From NCBI GenBank assembly GCA_024516035.1, contig CM044955.1, positions 54,089,257 through 54,153,256 on the forward strand: a stretch of DNA of 64,000 nucleotides, written 5' to 3'. The DNA comes from Bactericera cockerelli. Its lineage: Eukaryota; Arthropoda; Insecta; Hemiptera; Triozidae. A model generated the notes under the pieces. It made no database searches and had not been told where the DNA came from. It saw only the letters and a program-made list of their open reading frames with translations. Both the position numbers and the translations under genes were made by a program. Shown in pieces: positions 1 through 11,049 of the stretch (position 1 is its first letter; every line of letters starts with the position of its first letter).

Positions 1-2031
1 TTTGGGGGCAAGGACTCTTGAGTGTTATAGACCTCTCTTCAAACTATTCATTAATTTTTTATTTTATTTTACACTCTTAAATATGGCTAATGGCTCTAGA
101 TTTGACGAGTATACGGCCCTTCGAGAAGATGTGGTTCTAAAGTTGTGGACAAAATGAAACAAACATTGAAATTCAGTCTTTACTTTAATGGGAGCACTTC
201 AATCGCAAGGCTAGCGTGAGCAGGGGACATTAAAAAAAAGTCAAAATGTTGCATTAAGTTAATGAGCACATTAGCGAAGCTTGTAGTTTCATTAGGTAGA
301 AAATGTGATGGGAAGTTTTGAATTTGAACTTTCATTTTGTAAGAAATATGAAATGATTTTTCGTGCTTGAACTTTCATTTTTGAAAATGTTAGGTGAAAT
401 TGAAATTTCTGTAACTAAAAGGCTTGTAAAAACTGCTTGTTTACCTCTGGCAAATGAGCAAAAATTTAATTTCGAAACGAAGTATTTTACTTCATAGGAG
501 TCGGTGTCAAAATCAGTTTTTTTAAAGAACTTCAAGAAGAATTTTGATCAGATAAAAACAGAATCCAGTGTTATTAGCCAGTACCATATTACTTTTAAAC
601 CGTGTAAAATACTGGCATGAACCCACCACATTATTATTGATTGATTATTATATATAATTGATTGCCATACAATAGGTATTTCTGACATAGACTTCATTTA
701 TGTTCCATGCTCACGCTGTACCTGAAAGGCAAAAATAATCTAAAATTATAAGAGTAAAATAAAATTGATTGAAGAAGATGATGAAACATATAACACACAG
801 AAATCAATAATGAAATGAGAAAACAAAAAGAAATCAAAGAATTATAAATCAAATATTGATCCCTTAACATACTAATTACAATGCAATAGTAAAGAAGTCA
901 TAGAAGTAAGACAATAAGGCATTCTTATAAAACATAATTAAATATTTTGGAAATTATTTAAAAAATACACTGTGCTGCTTTTCATTGGTTTCAAAAGGCG
1001 TTGGAGTTCAAAAAAGAAAGGAAAAAAAGTTTATAATATAAAGAAATGAAAAAATTAGCCTTTTTTTCAAGTCGATACATTGGTAGATACGATATTTTTT
1101 TAATTTTTTTTTTCAATATGAAAAAAAAAAGGGAGAAGATTTTGGGTCAATTGCATGATTTCATTCTTTTTTTTTCCTTCAAAATTATGAAATTATTGGT
1201 GCAATAGCCCCATAAAAGGAGTAAAATTTATTTACATGCAGAATATATAAAAGAAGTTTAATAAAATAAAGACACGGAGGAAACAGAAGCATGGCTACCT
1301 TACATTCCTTACAATCAAGAAAATGTTTCAAAACTAATTTCAACAAAAATTCGAAGTCAAAATTTGATGCAAGAACTTCCTACTCATGAATGATCATTTG
1401 TTGTTCGTTGAATTTATTCATATTATTGGTATTGCAAAACCAGCGTTGTGTTTAAATATCCAAAAATATAAGAAAAACATGACATACATACAAGTCAATC
1501 CAAATTATGTACACTTAAAGAGAAATCTTACCTACTCGTAGAAAATTAAAAATAATAATACAACTTATTTTAATATAAAAATATAAAAAAATCTTTTTAT
1601 TTCAAATTGTAAAACATGTTTAATTTAGTTCATAAAAAAACGCAGCTTTCAAAATAAATTTCATTAAACAGAAACATTGAATTCAGTTTATTTTGAATTA
1701 ACAATATTTAAATAATTTTTAGTGTGTCAACTTCCTCTTTGGGCCCAAGCCTCTGTTATCGAGTAGGCATAAGTGCTATTCTTTTTTTATATATAATTAC
1801 TTGTATAAAATAGAAATTTGGTCTCTTCAAGGAACAAAATATAGATTAACTAACAGCATTGGACTTACTCAAGCGAGGGCCCTAATAGGGAGATTTTAAA
1901 AATGGAAATTCTTCTTCAGTAAAAAAATTAGGTTTATTTGTAGCTAAAGAATGGTCAGATAAAAGAGAAAAACTTGTGGAGACAAAATGAGATGTGAAGA
2001 CAAAATGGAGACTAAAGTGGTCTGATGAGTC
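1..2031. other. AT-rich non-coding sequence
   Basis: Poly-A/T runs and short random frames; no gene, TIR pair or SINE recognised. Confidence 0.6.
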
Positions 2032-2034
2032 TAA

Positions 2035-2161
2035 CAGCCGTATTTATGAACAGAAGGGGCCGTCTGAGCAATGTCTGAAGCATGATTTCCTTATATATCA
2101 TTGGCCAATACCTTGCTTGAGACATTGCTCAGCCAAAATTCGCTGCTCATAAATACGGGTG
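2035..2161. mobile_element. 127-bp foldback MITE, TAA target duplication (Harbinger-like)
   Basis: Ends CAGCCGTATTTATGAACAG and the near-complement CTGCTCATAAATACGGGTG are flanked by TAA at 2032-2034 and 2162-2164. A second internal inverted repeat (CTGAGCAATGTCTGAAGCA at 2066 versus 2114) lets almost the whole element fold. A 3-base TAA duplication fits PIF/Harbinger. Confidence 0.75.
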
Positions 2162-2319
2162 TAAGGGAACACAAGATGGGTTTCATTCCTGAGAAAATCA
2201 TACATAATTAAAAAAAAAAAAAAAAAAAAAAACATTGAAGTAGCGCAGGCAACTGATCTGGAGTCCATACAGTCGATGCACCACTGTGAGTGTTTTTCTC
2301 ACGGACATTAAATTAAATA

Positions 2320-2649
2320 CACAGAGTCGCTTAAAAATCTGACCACTTGACATTCTCCCATGTCACTCGGTGTATTTCCATGCATGAAAAGTGATGTAAC
2401 TCTGGTGCTAGTTAACATTTTTTCAAAAGATTTGTTTTCAATATAAGGAAGGAGTACCTATAAGGATTAACAACATTTTTCTCATAACATTTTTCTTTCC
2501 TGGTGTTACGATGATTGTTACACTAAACAAAAATCTTCTGAAAATGTTATCGAAAAGCGAAGTTCTATATCATGTTTCGGACGCATGGAAATACACGAGT
2601 TACATGCATGGAAAAATGTCAAGTGGTCGAATTTTGAATTCCGTCAGTG
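2320..2649. mobile_element. 330-bp foldback MITE with TA duplication
   Basis: Imperfect inverted arms of about 70 bases share GACCACTTGACATT and GTGTATTTCCATGC and are flanked by TA on each side (2318-2319, 2650-2651). Further inverted matches lie inside. Confidence 0.72.
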
Positions 2650-2651
2650 TA

Positions 2652-4140
2652 TAATATGGAAACAAGGCACGAGGATGTTGAGAATCAGGTTACATTTTCT
2701 GTGTGAAAAGAGTACAAAATTACGAGTTGGTGATGGTGAATTACAGAAAAGTCAATGATTTTTTTTTCTTTTTACTAAAAAAGAGTATACCTATAGATTA
2801 CGACATACATTATGAATGTAGTTGGTTGACAGAAAAATGATGTGGGATGAAAAAATAATTAGCAGTTATCACTTGCTAGGAAGTTGAGAAGAAAAACATT
2901 TCGATACATATCGACAGGTAAAGTCTATGCAAGAAAATTGTGTTACAACAATGGTTACATCAAATTTTAAAATTCACTTTGAAATATTTTACAAAATATT
3001 TTATTTATAATATTTAATTTTACAAAATAAAAGTCGGAGCAATGTGCCCCAACAATGGATCACGACATGAATGGTTCTAGCATCTCTTTGGCGTTCTAAA
3101 ACCTTCCATAAAAAAAAAACTAAAATCAAAATGGTGGGACTGTCAGTCCGTTTTTGGGGCCCCGGCCATAGTTATCTTTGGTCAAACTCGGAGAAACGGA
3201 GACATTTTGAAAATCAGGGAAACTGCACCATAAAATGACAATATAAGTACTTTCTTTACCTTATACTAAAAGGTAAAAAAAATGAAATTTAGAATATATG
3301 AAGTGTCTTTTTCGTTATTAAATGTGAAGCGATACACTGATTTTTAAATATATATAACAAGAGATATATTTAAGTTGACATTCTTCTTGTTTAAAAGTAA
3401 ATTGAAAAGTGAAAAAAAAGTAAATTTTTAAATCCCCCATATTTTGAACAGAATTTTCCTGGTGTCAACCAGTAGAAGGTTGACACCAGGAAAATTATGG
3501 GAAATTACGCTTCAGACATTTAAAAAGACGAATTTTCCTGTTAAACAATATCTCGGATTTTTTATTTCTTTAAACTAAAATAAGGAAAGTAATGTACTCA
3601 TCATTTTGGATGTTCAATTCTTTTAGAAGCAAAAGCGGTTCAGTAGTTTCTTAGCGAGAGACCAAAAACAAAATCACCGAGCCCATGGAATAACTAACAC
3701 TAAACACATCTAAAAACTAACAGTGAGTTCAAAAAATATCAAAATTAGCACATAGGTACCTTACCAAATTATAGGGTGAGGCATTTTACTTCCTAAAAAA
3801 AGTAATATAGAAAAATAATCACGATAAGAAAAAAATTCTACAAAAGAACAGGGGAAGCAAGGTGGTTTCGAAAATTTGGGCATTTCTAACTAAAAAAAGT
3901 TTTTAAATTGGGCATTTTCAACTATTGGTTAAAGTGCCTAAGCGAAAAAAAAATGTGCATTTGTAGGCAGTATTATTACCTAATGAATAAAAAATCTCAT
4001 TTGGCCATTTATAACAAAAATAACATTTAAATTCAGGAATTTGTAACTTACAAAAGGAGAATGGTATCGTTTTCAGCTTTTTAAAACCGAGGTCTCTTAA
4101 AAAGCTATTCAAAGTATATTTAAAAATAACCTGCGTGTTC
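2652..4140. other. AT-rich sequence with one perfect hairpin
   Basis: Apart from the hairpin at 3452 and a faint hairpin-repeat piece near 3560-3660, nothing recognised. Confidence 0.5.
3452..3496. repeat. perfect 19-bp stem, 7-nt loop hairpin
   Basis: AATTTTCCTGGTGTCAACC is followed after AGTAGAA by its exact complement. A third partial copy (GAATTTTCCTG) occurs at about 3532. No protein context. Confidence 0.9.
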
Positions 4141-4144
4141 ATTG

Positions 4145-4262
4145 CACATAGTGCTTTACAGTAAGAGCTGTAAAGGAGCCTAGACATTGGATTTGGGCGT
4201 CCATATAATCCTTCCACTACCGTGATTTAGGTATCAATAATTATCTCACGGACACGAAAAAA
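4145..4262 (-). repeat. dispersed repeat I
   Basis: Minus strand reads CCGTGAGATAATTATTGATA, CCTAAATCACGG, ATGGACGCCCAAATCC and AATGTCTAGGCTCCTTTACA. Plus-strand relatives lie at 19132-19245 and 20065-20165, and a piece at 50846-50885. Confidence 0.65.
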
Positions 4263-4538
4263 AAGTAAGAGCTGAGGTGAATTAAAACAATCATAATATT
4301 ATGGCCATCTATACCCCATTCCTACGTATCCCTCACTCCTACGACCCGACCGCCACTGCTCAAGTTCTAATGTCCGCCACTGACTGAAGAATGATAGATC
4401 ATGATGGGCTCTTCAATTCTTCACGCTGCTGAGTTGCCGAGTTCAGTAACACGGGTAGCCATGACTGCCATGAGGTTATGCCAAGGCCAACATCCCGGCT
4501 ACTTAGACACAAAACAGAGCAGTACATACATAGATATA

Positions 4539-4657
4539 CAGTCAAACCTGGTGGATATAAGAGAATGATTTCCAGGTCAAATTTACCTCTCTACAATGGA
4601 AAATAATCTGTTTACCAGAGAAGAAAAAATCAGGTCCCTTATATCCAGATTCATCTG
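4539..4657. mobile_element. 119-bp pogo/Tigger-like MITE
   Basis: Ends CAGTCAAACCTGGTGGATAT and the imperfect complement CTTATATCCAGATTCATCTG are flanked by TA (4537-4538, 4658-4659). A CAGTCAAACCT start is common in pogo-type elements. Confidence 0.65.
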
Positions 4658-4659
4658 TA

Positions 4660-6450
4660 TTATGTAAGGCCAAGATCCCGCGGCTAATAGACACACAATA
4701 GTTGAGACGTAATTCTAGACTTGGTCTTTTAATCTCACTTCTATTAAATCTGTTCTAACCAACTTCCAACACAACCCCTGAAACATATTCCCATGTTCTA
4801 AACTGCGTTCTCTATGCGCATTGTTGAGACTAATTCTACTTGGTCTATTAATTTAGCCTCACCGGAAATAGATTGTAGTCCGAATCTTGAGAGGAAATTT
4901 TCTTTCAATAATTTAGTCTAGACGAAATAATTTTGATAGCAGAAGATTATGAGTATCATTTTTTTTTGGGGTACGTTCAGGGGACCGAAGGTCGAATAGT
5001 CGGGTGGTTTTAAGCTCATTAGACGCAAATCATAGGGTTACACTTAGCTCTTTTTCTTCATTGTATTTAGAACACCTTACATTAAGACTCAAGAAAAGCA
5101 ATTTAATTCTTTCACCACCATAAACTCCTACAGTTGGCACGACAAAGGCAACTTGAAAATCATTAGGCAGGTGCTTCTAGAGGTGGTTGGTGGAAGGTTG
5201 ATTTCAATTCAAACGCTTTGGAAAAAAAACACCAACATAATCAGATGATCACCACCAACACAGAAATACAACAACAACAGTTCACATTGGAATGATTGTC
5301 CGGTAGAATAGGACAGACAGTAGAAAAACCAACATTATTATTATCATTATACCACCTGATCGCATTGAGGAATGGTAGTCCGGTAGAAAAGGATGGGCTG
5401 TAAAAAAAACCAACATAATAATAATAATTTTCATCATCAACAGTTTGCATTACCGCCATGACCCTACCATGGTACTATACAACAGGATGACCGGTCGCCA
5501 GTACTTAAGACAGATGGTTTGAAACAAGAGAACCAACAACACGCACACATAATAAATTAAAAAAAAACTTGTGTGAACATCACACAACTTTCCATATCCC
5601 TCAAAAAACAGTTCAATTTCGTAACTGAAAACTGAATTTTGGACTGTAAAATTTCATTTTGAAAACGCGGGCGTGAAAAGGGTGATCGTATTTTCTTCAA
5701 TATCGAACTTTGTAGCCCGAAACTTTTGATTTAGGCTTTAGGGATACCTAAAACTTCTTTGGCACCGAAAACGGACTATCGAAAATATTAGGTGATGGTG
5801 TGAATATTGAATACCTATTTAAGCTTTTAGGGATACCTAAAACTTATTTTGGCACCGAAAACGGACCATCGAAATTATTAGGTGATTGTGTGAATACTGG
5901 ATACCTACATTAAATAAGGCGATATTATTATTATTATTGATGATGGAGTCAATAATAATACTTGAGATTGTGTTGATGAATATTGTGGTATGGATATCAA
6001 TAAGAAAGATGATGAAATACACAAAAAACACTCCATCCTCCACTTGTAACACGGCGCCTTGAGCAACCATAGCTCTCACAAAACACATGCTCGATACAAG
6101 AGCACATGGCAGCCGAGAACAAAGGAATTTTAACATAAAATAAGGAATGTAAAAAAACGAAGATATGAAGAGGGTCCTAATGAGAATTTCGTATCATAGC
6201 GCACAGAATTTGTCACACATGGCAAATTTCCTGAGCAAAATAACAGAAAACTTGATGATATTTCCTGAACAAAGAAAAAATATGAAATGTTCTCTGAATC
6301 GAATCTAATGGGGCTGACGTTCTTTCATTCTCTCAAGGAAACTCAAAAGGGATTTCATTGGTAAAACAAAATTCAACATAACAAGATTACAAATATCAAG
6401 GACAAAAGTAAAAAGAAACAGAAATCACGAGAAGGTTTTTATTTGTGTTT
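4660..6450. other. non-coding, short local duplications
   Basis: A diverged direct repeat (GGTAGTCCGGTAGAA-AGGA) at 5290-5430 and the 89-bp duplication at 5734. Otherwise nothing. Confidence 0.5.
5734..5911. repeat. tandem duplication, 89-bp unit x 2
   Basis: GGGATACCTAAAACTT, TTGGCACCGAAAACGGAC, ATCGAAA-TATTAGGTGAT and GTGTGAATA appear twice, offset by 89 bases with a few changes. Confidence 0.88.
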
Positions 6451-6454
6451 ATCA

Positions 6455-6574
6455 GAATCGTGATGTCACAATAACTTAAACTCGCCTGAATAAAAGTGGT
6501 TCGAGTCCGAACTCGAACCACTGACCTCCAGGTTACGAGCCCGCCGCCTTGTCGATTCAACTACTGAGGTAGGT
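6455..6574 (-). mobile_element. tRNA-derived SINE, family E
   Basis: CTCGAACCACTGACCTCCAG, CCGCCTTGTCGATTCAACTA in reverse; the body contains a short inverted duplication of GTTCGAGTCCG. Confidence 0.75.
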
Positions 6575-7427
6575 TCAGGAGTCACAAAACAGAAGGTCGA
6601 ACTCTCTTATGTGCCGATAATTCCCTCCGAAGACAAAGCGGGCGAATTTGATAAAGAAAACCACACCGCCATGTCGAGATACCTATTATCTATTTACCAT
6701 AATTACATGTTCTTTCTACCATGTCATCTGGAGACACATGCACATTAAACAACTTACTATACAGTAATATTCAGAAAAGGATGACCATATACCTACTTCA
6801 TGCGAAAGCCGGCACAGGAATATTTAGTAAAATAAATATTCATCTGCGCATGTGCATGACATGTACTTCATGATATGGAAGCATCAGACATAGGTGAACT
6901 TTAAAAAGAAACATACGCTAAAATGAAAAATTCATTTATCAACATCACCTGAGCATATAAAGACGATTAGCCGTAGATGAGAAAAGGAAAATGGAATGCC
7001 GAGGGCAAATTTTATAAAGAAAAAAATGCCGATATACAAGAAGACCAATTACCATGTTTACTGAATACCTACATAATTTACCATAAAAACAATATTGTTG
7101 CCACAGGTATTTAGATAATTAAATTGATTATATTTTTTTTGCAATATTATATATTCATGTATTATTTTAAGATAAAAAACTTCTTCCAAGGACCGTCCTT
7201 CCGGAAGGAAATGTATATTTCCCCATCTAACAATATATGATACACTTACATATGGAATACGATGGCTGTGTATGTACTTCAGGAAGCCGGCATATACTAG
7301 TTCATACATATCCTATGTACACTGCACAAGGATAACGCAATTACAATGATTCACAAACCCGCGTATGTGCAAGGATGAGGACGATTATCTGTTTCCATAA
7401 GGAAGGCAACCGTCACGACACACTCCG
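6575..7427. other. AT-rich non-coding
   Basis: Nothing recognised. Confidence 0.5.
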
Positions 7428-8256
7428 GTCAAAGAACTGTCTTGCTTATTCACCTCCTGACGATGTCCTGCTAGAAAATGTTAGTGAACTACCTGCCAAT
7501 TTCGGGCTACCAAAGACAGTCAATTGCACTGCTGCCAATTTGTATCCTGCTAAAGAAAGACAGCGAAACACAACAGACTGTCCAAGGACAGTCATGCTAA
7601 TTCGTATCCTGCTAGATTAGGACAAAGAACCGTCCTGCTAATTCGAGTCCTACCAGAGAAGAACAACGTATCAGATAATAATAATAATAATATCGCCTTA
7701 TTTATACTGCCCGATTAGGACTATTAAAGTCCCATTATTCCAGCAGTAAGCCCAAGACATATTATTATGTGGTAAAAATCCCAATTGGGAGGATAACATG
7801 TCATGTCCCAGCTGGGTTTCGAACCCACGACCTCTGGAGTCTTTGGATTCACAGAGTGCCGCCTTTACCACTGAGCTACTGGGACAGACTGTCGGCCAAA
7901 GTCTTGCGCATTCGTGTCCTGCTAGAGAAGGTCAGGGAACTGTCCTGCAATTCATGTACCAACAGAGAAGAATAAGAGAAGAGATCTATCCTGCCAAAGT
8001 CCGGCTATATAAGGATAAAGGAATGTCCTGTCAAATCCTGTGATACCAGGCTTCAAAAGAAGGTTAATAAAATTGCTGTCCTGCCAATTCGTGTCATGCT
8101 AAACAAGAGAATAGAGCTGACCCGCCAAAGTCCTGACAGTTCGTATTCTGCTGGAGAAGGACAAATGAATGCCGATTTCCTAACACAAGAGGACAAGGAA
8201 ACAACACTGACCTGTCAAATTTAGTCCTGCCAGAGAAGGTCAAACAACTGTCGGTC
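7428..8256 (+). repeat. degenerate minisatellite, about 41-48-bp units
   Basis: A theme like GTCCTGCTAATTCGTGTCCTGCTAGAGAAGGACAAAGAAC recurs at about 7592, 7633, 7902, 7943, 8080, 8128 and 8213 (shown over two joined units). A B SINE is inserted in it at 7676-7885. Confidence 0.7.
7676..7885 (-). mobile_element. tRNA-derived SINE, family B
   Basis: On the minus strand GTCCCAGTAGCTCAGTGGTA (box A) and GGGTTCGAAACCCAGCTGGG (box B) form a tRNA-like head. The tail is ACCACATAATAATATGTC...GGGACTTTAATAG ending in ATT repeats. It sits inside the degenerate tandem array 7428-8256. Second copy at 62173. Confidence 0.88.
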
Positions 8257-8999
8257 GAGGTCAAGGAAACTTACATGGTCATTCAACTTGGAACCCATGG
8301 AAAGACGAAAAAAAGTTTCCAAGTTCTAAAAATAGGAGCGCCAAGAGCAATGGAACGAGAGAATGTTGAGGAAAAAAATTGACCACATAGGTTGCTCAAA
8401 GTTTCTTGAGTTAAGCGATTACTTGTTTTTTCAACTTTTTTACTTTCCTTATCCTATTGAAAGAAAAGCAATGTCATCGAATCCAAAAATTTTCGATAGT
8501 CAGTTTTAAGTGTCAAAACACGTTTTCTTTTTCTTTTCTTTTGGTGTCGCGCCGTCGTAGCAGTCATATTTAATGACATAATTATCATTTGAACACAGAT
8601 GAATCTCATGTCACAATTTACCAATTTTTTCGGCTAGCTAATTGGCTACTATCAGATCCCTAAACCAAGTTTGGACTTTCTCAGTATGATCATGGGCTCC
8701 ATTGCGCCCCGGGAAACATGTGACCACCCAACAAAGGGCAGGCAGTGCACCATCAGGGCGAATTTTTGACACATAAATCTTACGTTAATCTGAAAAGGAC
8801 AATGATTGCAATGAACCACTCTTTTTTGCCTAGATGTGACAGGAAAGAACGTAATTCTAAGCTGTCAATATTTCCAAGAAATTGTCACACAAGAAGAAAA
8901 GGTTCTCATGAAAAAAAGTTCATGAACCAGCAGCTGCTACAAGGATCTAGGTTGGAAATGATCTAGAATTCTACTCAACATTGCACATCTTATGAAAGG
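8257..8999. other. non-coding, with a decayed hairpin-repeat piece
   Basis: TTTACTTTCCTTATCCTATT at about 8438 matches the head of the repeat at 63192. Nothing else. Confidence 0.45.
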
Positions 9000-9010
9000 A
9001 AGGATTTCTA

Positions 9011-9267
9011 AGCCAGCATCGATGACATGTTGAATACACCGGTTCCCTTCAGAACACCGAAGTTAAGCGACATCCAGCGAGGTTAAGACTTGGATGGGTG
9101 ACCATTCAAATTCTAATTCTCGTGACGCTGGCTTTTCCCGGCCCCACTCAGGCTGGGTGAGGTCAATGTGAGTAGCAGGTTTGTGAGTTTCCTGCGAATG
9201 GAGGGTAAAACCCCCGTCGTGATATGACCATGGCAGTTGAAAGCGACGTTAAACCCCACTTAAAAAA
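9011..9267 (+). mobile_element. 5S-rRNA-derived SINE (family A), full length
   Basis: The head (about 9012-9130) is 5S-like: ACCGAAGTTAAGCGACATCC and GGTTAAGACTTGGATGGGTG, the latter covering the 5S box A/C pol III promoter. The tail runs from GGCCCCACTCAGGCTGGGTG to AAACCCCACTT plus A run. TSD AAGGATTTCTA at 9000-9010 and 9268-9278. Confidence 0.93.
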
Positions 9268-9346
9268 AAGGATTTCTAGACATGTAATTGACAATGTCTG
9301 GGTCATTCTCAATTATTCATCAGCGTAGAGATGATTAAACATGGAA

Positions 9347-9553
9347 CAAGGCAGCGTCGATGGCACGTTGAATGCACCGGTTCTCGTAGGATCACCGAAG
9401 TTAAGCAACGTCCAGCGAGGTGAAGACTTTGTGATGCTGGCATTCCGGCCCAACCCAGGCTGAGTGAGGTCAATGTGGAAAGCCGGTTTGTAAATTTCCT
9501 GCGAATGGAGGGTAAAACCCCCGTCGTATATGACCAAGCAGTTGAAAAACGAC

Positions 9554-9583
<30 letters not shown>
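9347..9583 (+). mobile_element. 5S-derived SINE (family A), internal deletion, long A tail
   Basis: The head keeps the first half of the 5S-like region, then about 30 bases including GATGGGTGACC are deleted. An A run of about 30 follows. TSD AAACATGGAA at 9337-9346 and 9584-9593. It lies 80 bases from another copy. Confidence 0.9.
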
Positions 9584-9587
<4 letters not shown>

Positions 9588-9593
9588 ATGGAA

Positions 9594-10515
9594 TATTACG
9601 GGGTAGGCAGCAAACTATCCATGACATTTGAAAGCATTATACAAATTTTACAAGAGCGAAATTTCTTGATTGAAGAATATTTGAGCCTCCCGGCCTATGC
9701 CCAATGTATGTAGAAGGAAAGATTGATGGTCAAAGTAACCAATAACCTCGAAGAAAGAGAATTAACTGTTTGGAGGATGAAACTGCGGACTACCGACAGT
9801 AAAAGAGTTGTACAGTTGAACAAAGCTAGAAATTCCTGTTAAAAAAACCTAATAGGTCTAAGTTTGGCTTGGGACCAAACGACATAGATGTACGTGACTG
9901 TCAGAAAGACACACACACACACACATGTTTCATTCAACACGAGAATAGGACATAGGACACACACGCAATCCATAAGACTCACACTTCCGTTTTATGCTAT
10001 GAGACAGGACACGATGTAAAGAACACTCCGATCACTTACTCCCTATATGTAGAAGACTTCTTTATAGAAGAGTCCCTCTATAGAAGACTCCTCTAAAACC
10101 TCACACCAACGCACCAAGTGAACAAAAAAAATTAGCATCACTGATGGCTAAAGATTCCACAATTGAAAATTCCAGAACTAATAGTTCTATGAATAAAAGA
10201 AGTGAATTGAAGGTTACACTTTTTACAAGGAGTTTTAAGGAGATGCAGCTAGCATTAGAAAAAGAGAGGTATGGTTTTAAGACTGAAAGATTTTTTTAGG
10301 TTACATCAGAAAAAGAGATTTACGGAGGGTGGATTGAACGATTTATTTCATTTGTTACACTTGAGACGTTCCTAACTATGAATTGAAAAAGTAGTAAGAG
10401 GTTGGTAAAAAGTAAAAGATGGCCATAATATTATTTTGTTCTAATGTTATAATGAAATGAAAAATGTAGCAAAAACTTAAATACATACCAAAAGTCAACA
10501 AAACGGGGGACGGGA
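9594..10515. other. non-coding with a short CA repeat
   Basis: ACACACACACAC at 9909. No gene seen. Confidence 0.5.
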
Positions 10516-10517
10516 TA

Positions 10518-11047
10518 CATATCGTCGTCCCAAACACGAAGTGGCGTATCTCAAAAAATGGACATTTGAGATTTTTGGCGTATCTAGTTCTAATCATGGT
10601 TTTTTATCACCTCACGAAGTGGCGTATCTCTATCTCAAAGCGTTCCAATTTTATGAGTATATTTAATTTGGGCGTATATTGTTTCGAATATTTTTTTTTT
10701 AAGTGGGGTTTAACGTCGCTTTCAACTGCCATGGTCATATCACGACGGGGGTTTTACCCTCCATTCGCAGGAAACTCACAAACCTGCTACTCACATTGAC
10801 CTCACCCAGCCTGAGTGGGCCGGGAAAAGCCAGCGTCACGAGAATTAGAACTTGAATGGTCACCCATCCAAGTCTTAACCTCGCTGGATGTCGCTTAACT
10901 CGGTGTTCTGAAGGAACCGGTGTATTCAACATGCCATCGACGCTGGCTCTGAATATTTCTTTCAAAGACCGAGCTGACGTATTTTCGATTTACGATACTA
11001 AAGTTTGTATTTGAAGATACGCCACTTCGGTTTGGGACGACGATATG
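10518..11047. mobile_element. TA-flanked MITE split by a 5S SINE
   Basis: Long TIRs (CATATCGTCGTCCCAAAC then CGAAGTGGCGTATCT) are flanked by TA at 10516-10517 and 11048-11049. GAAGTGGCGTATCT recurs at about 10616. Removing the SINE (10694-10950) and one TSD leaves an element of about 265 bp. Confidence 0.82.
10694..10950 (-). mobile_element. 5S-derived SINE (family A), inserted in a MITE
   Basis: Near identical to the copies at 21659 and 23314. TSD GAATATTT at 10686-10693 and 10951-10958. Splits the TA-flanked element at 10518-11047. Confidence 0.92.
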
Positions 11048-11049
11048 TA

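Noticed and set aside
9011..9130. 5S rRNA gene
   Set aside because: It is joined to a common non-rRNA tail, flanked by target duplications and diverged from 5S; it is a SINE.
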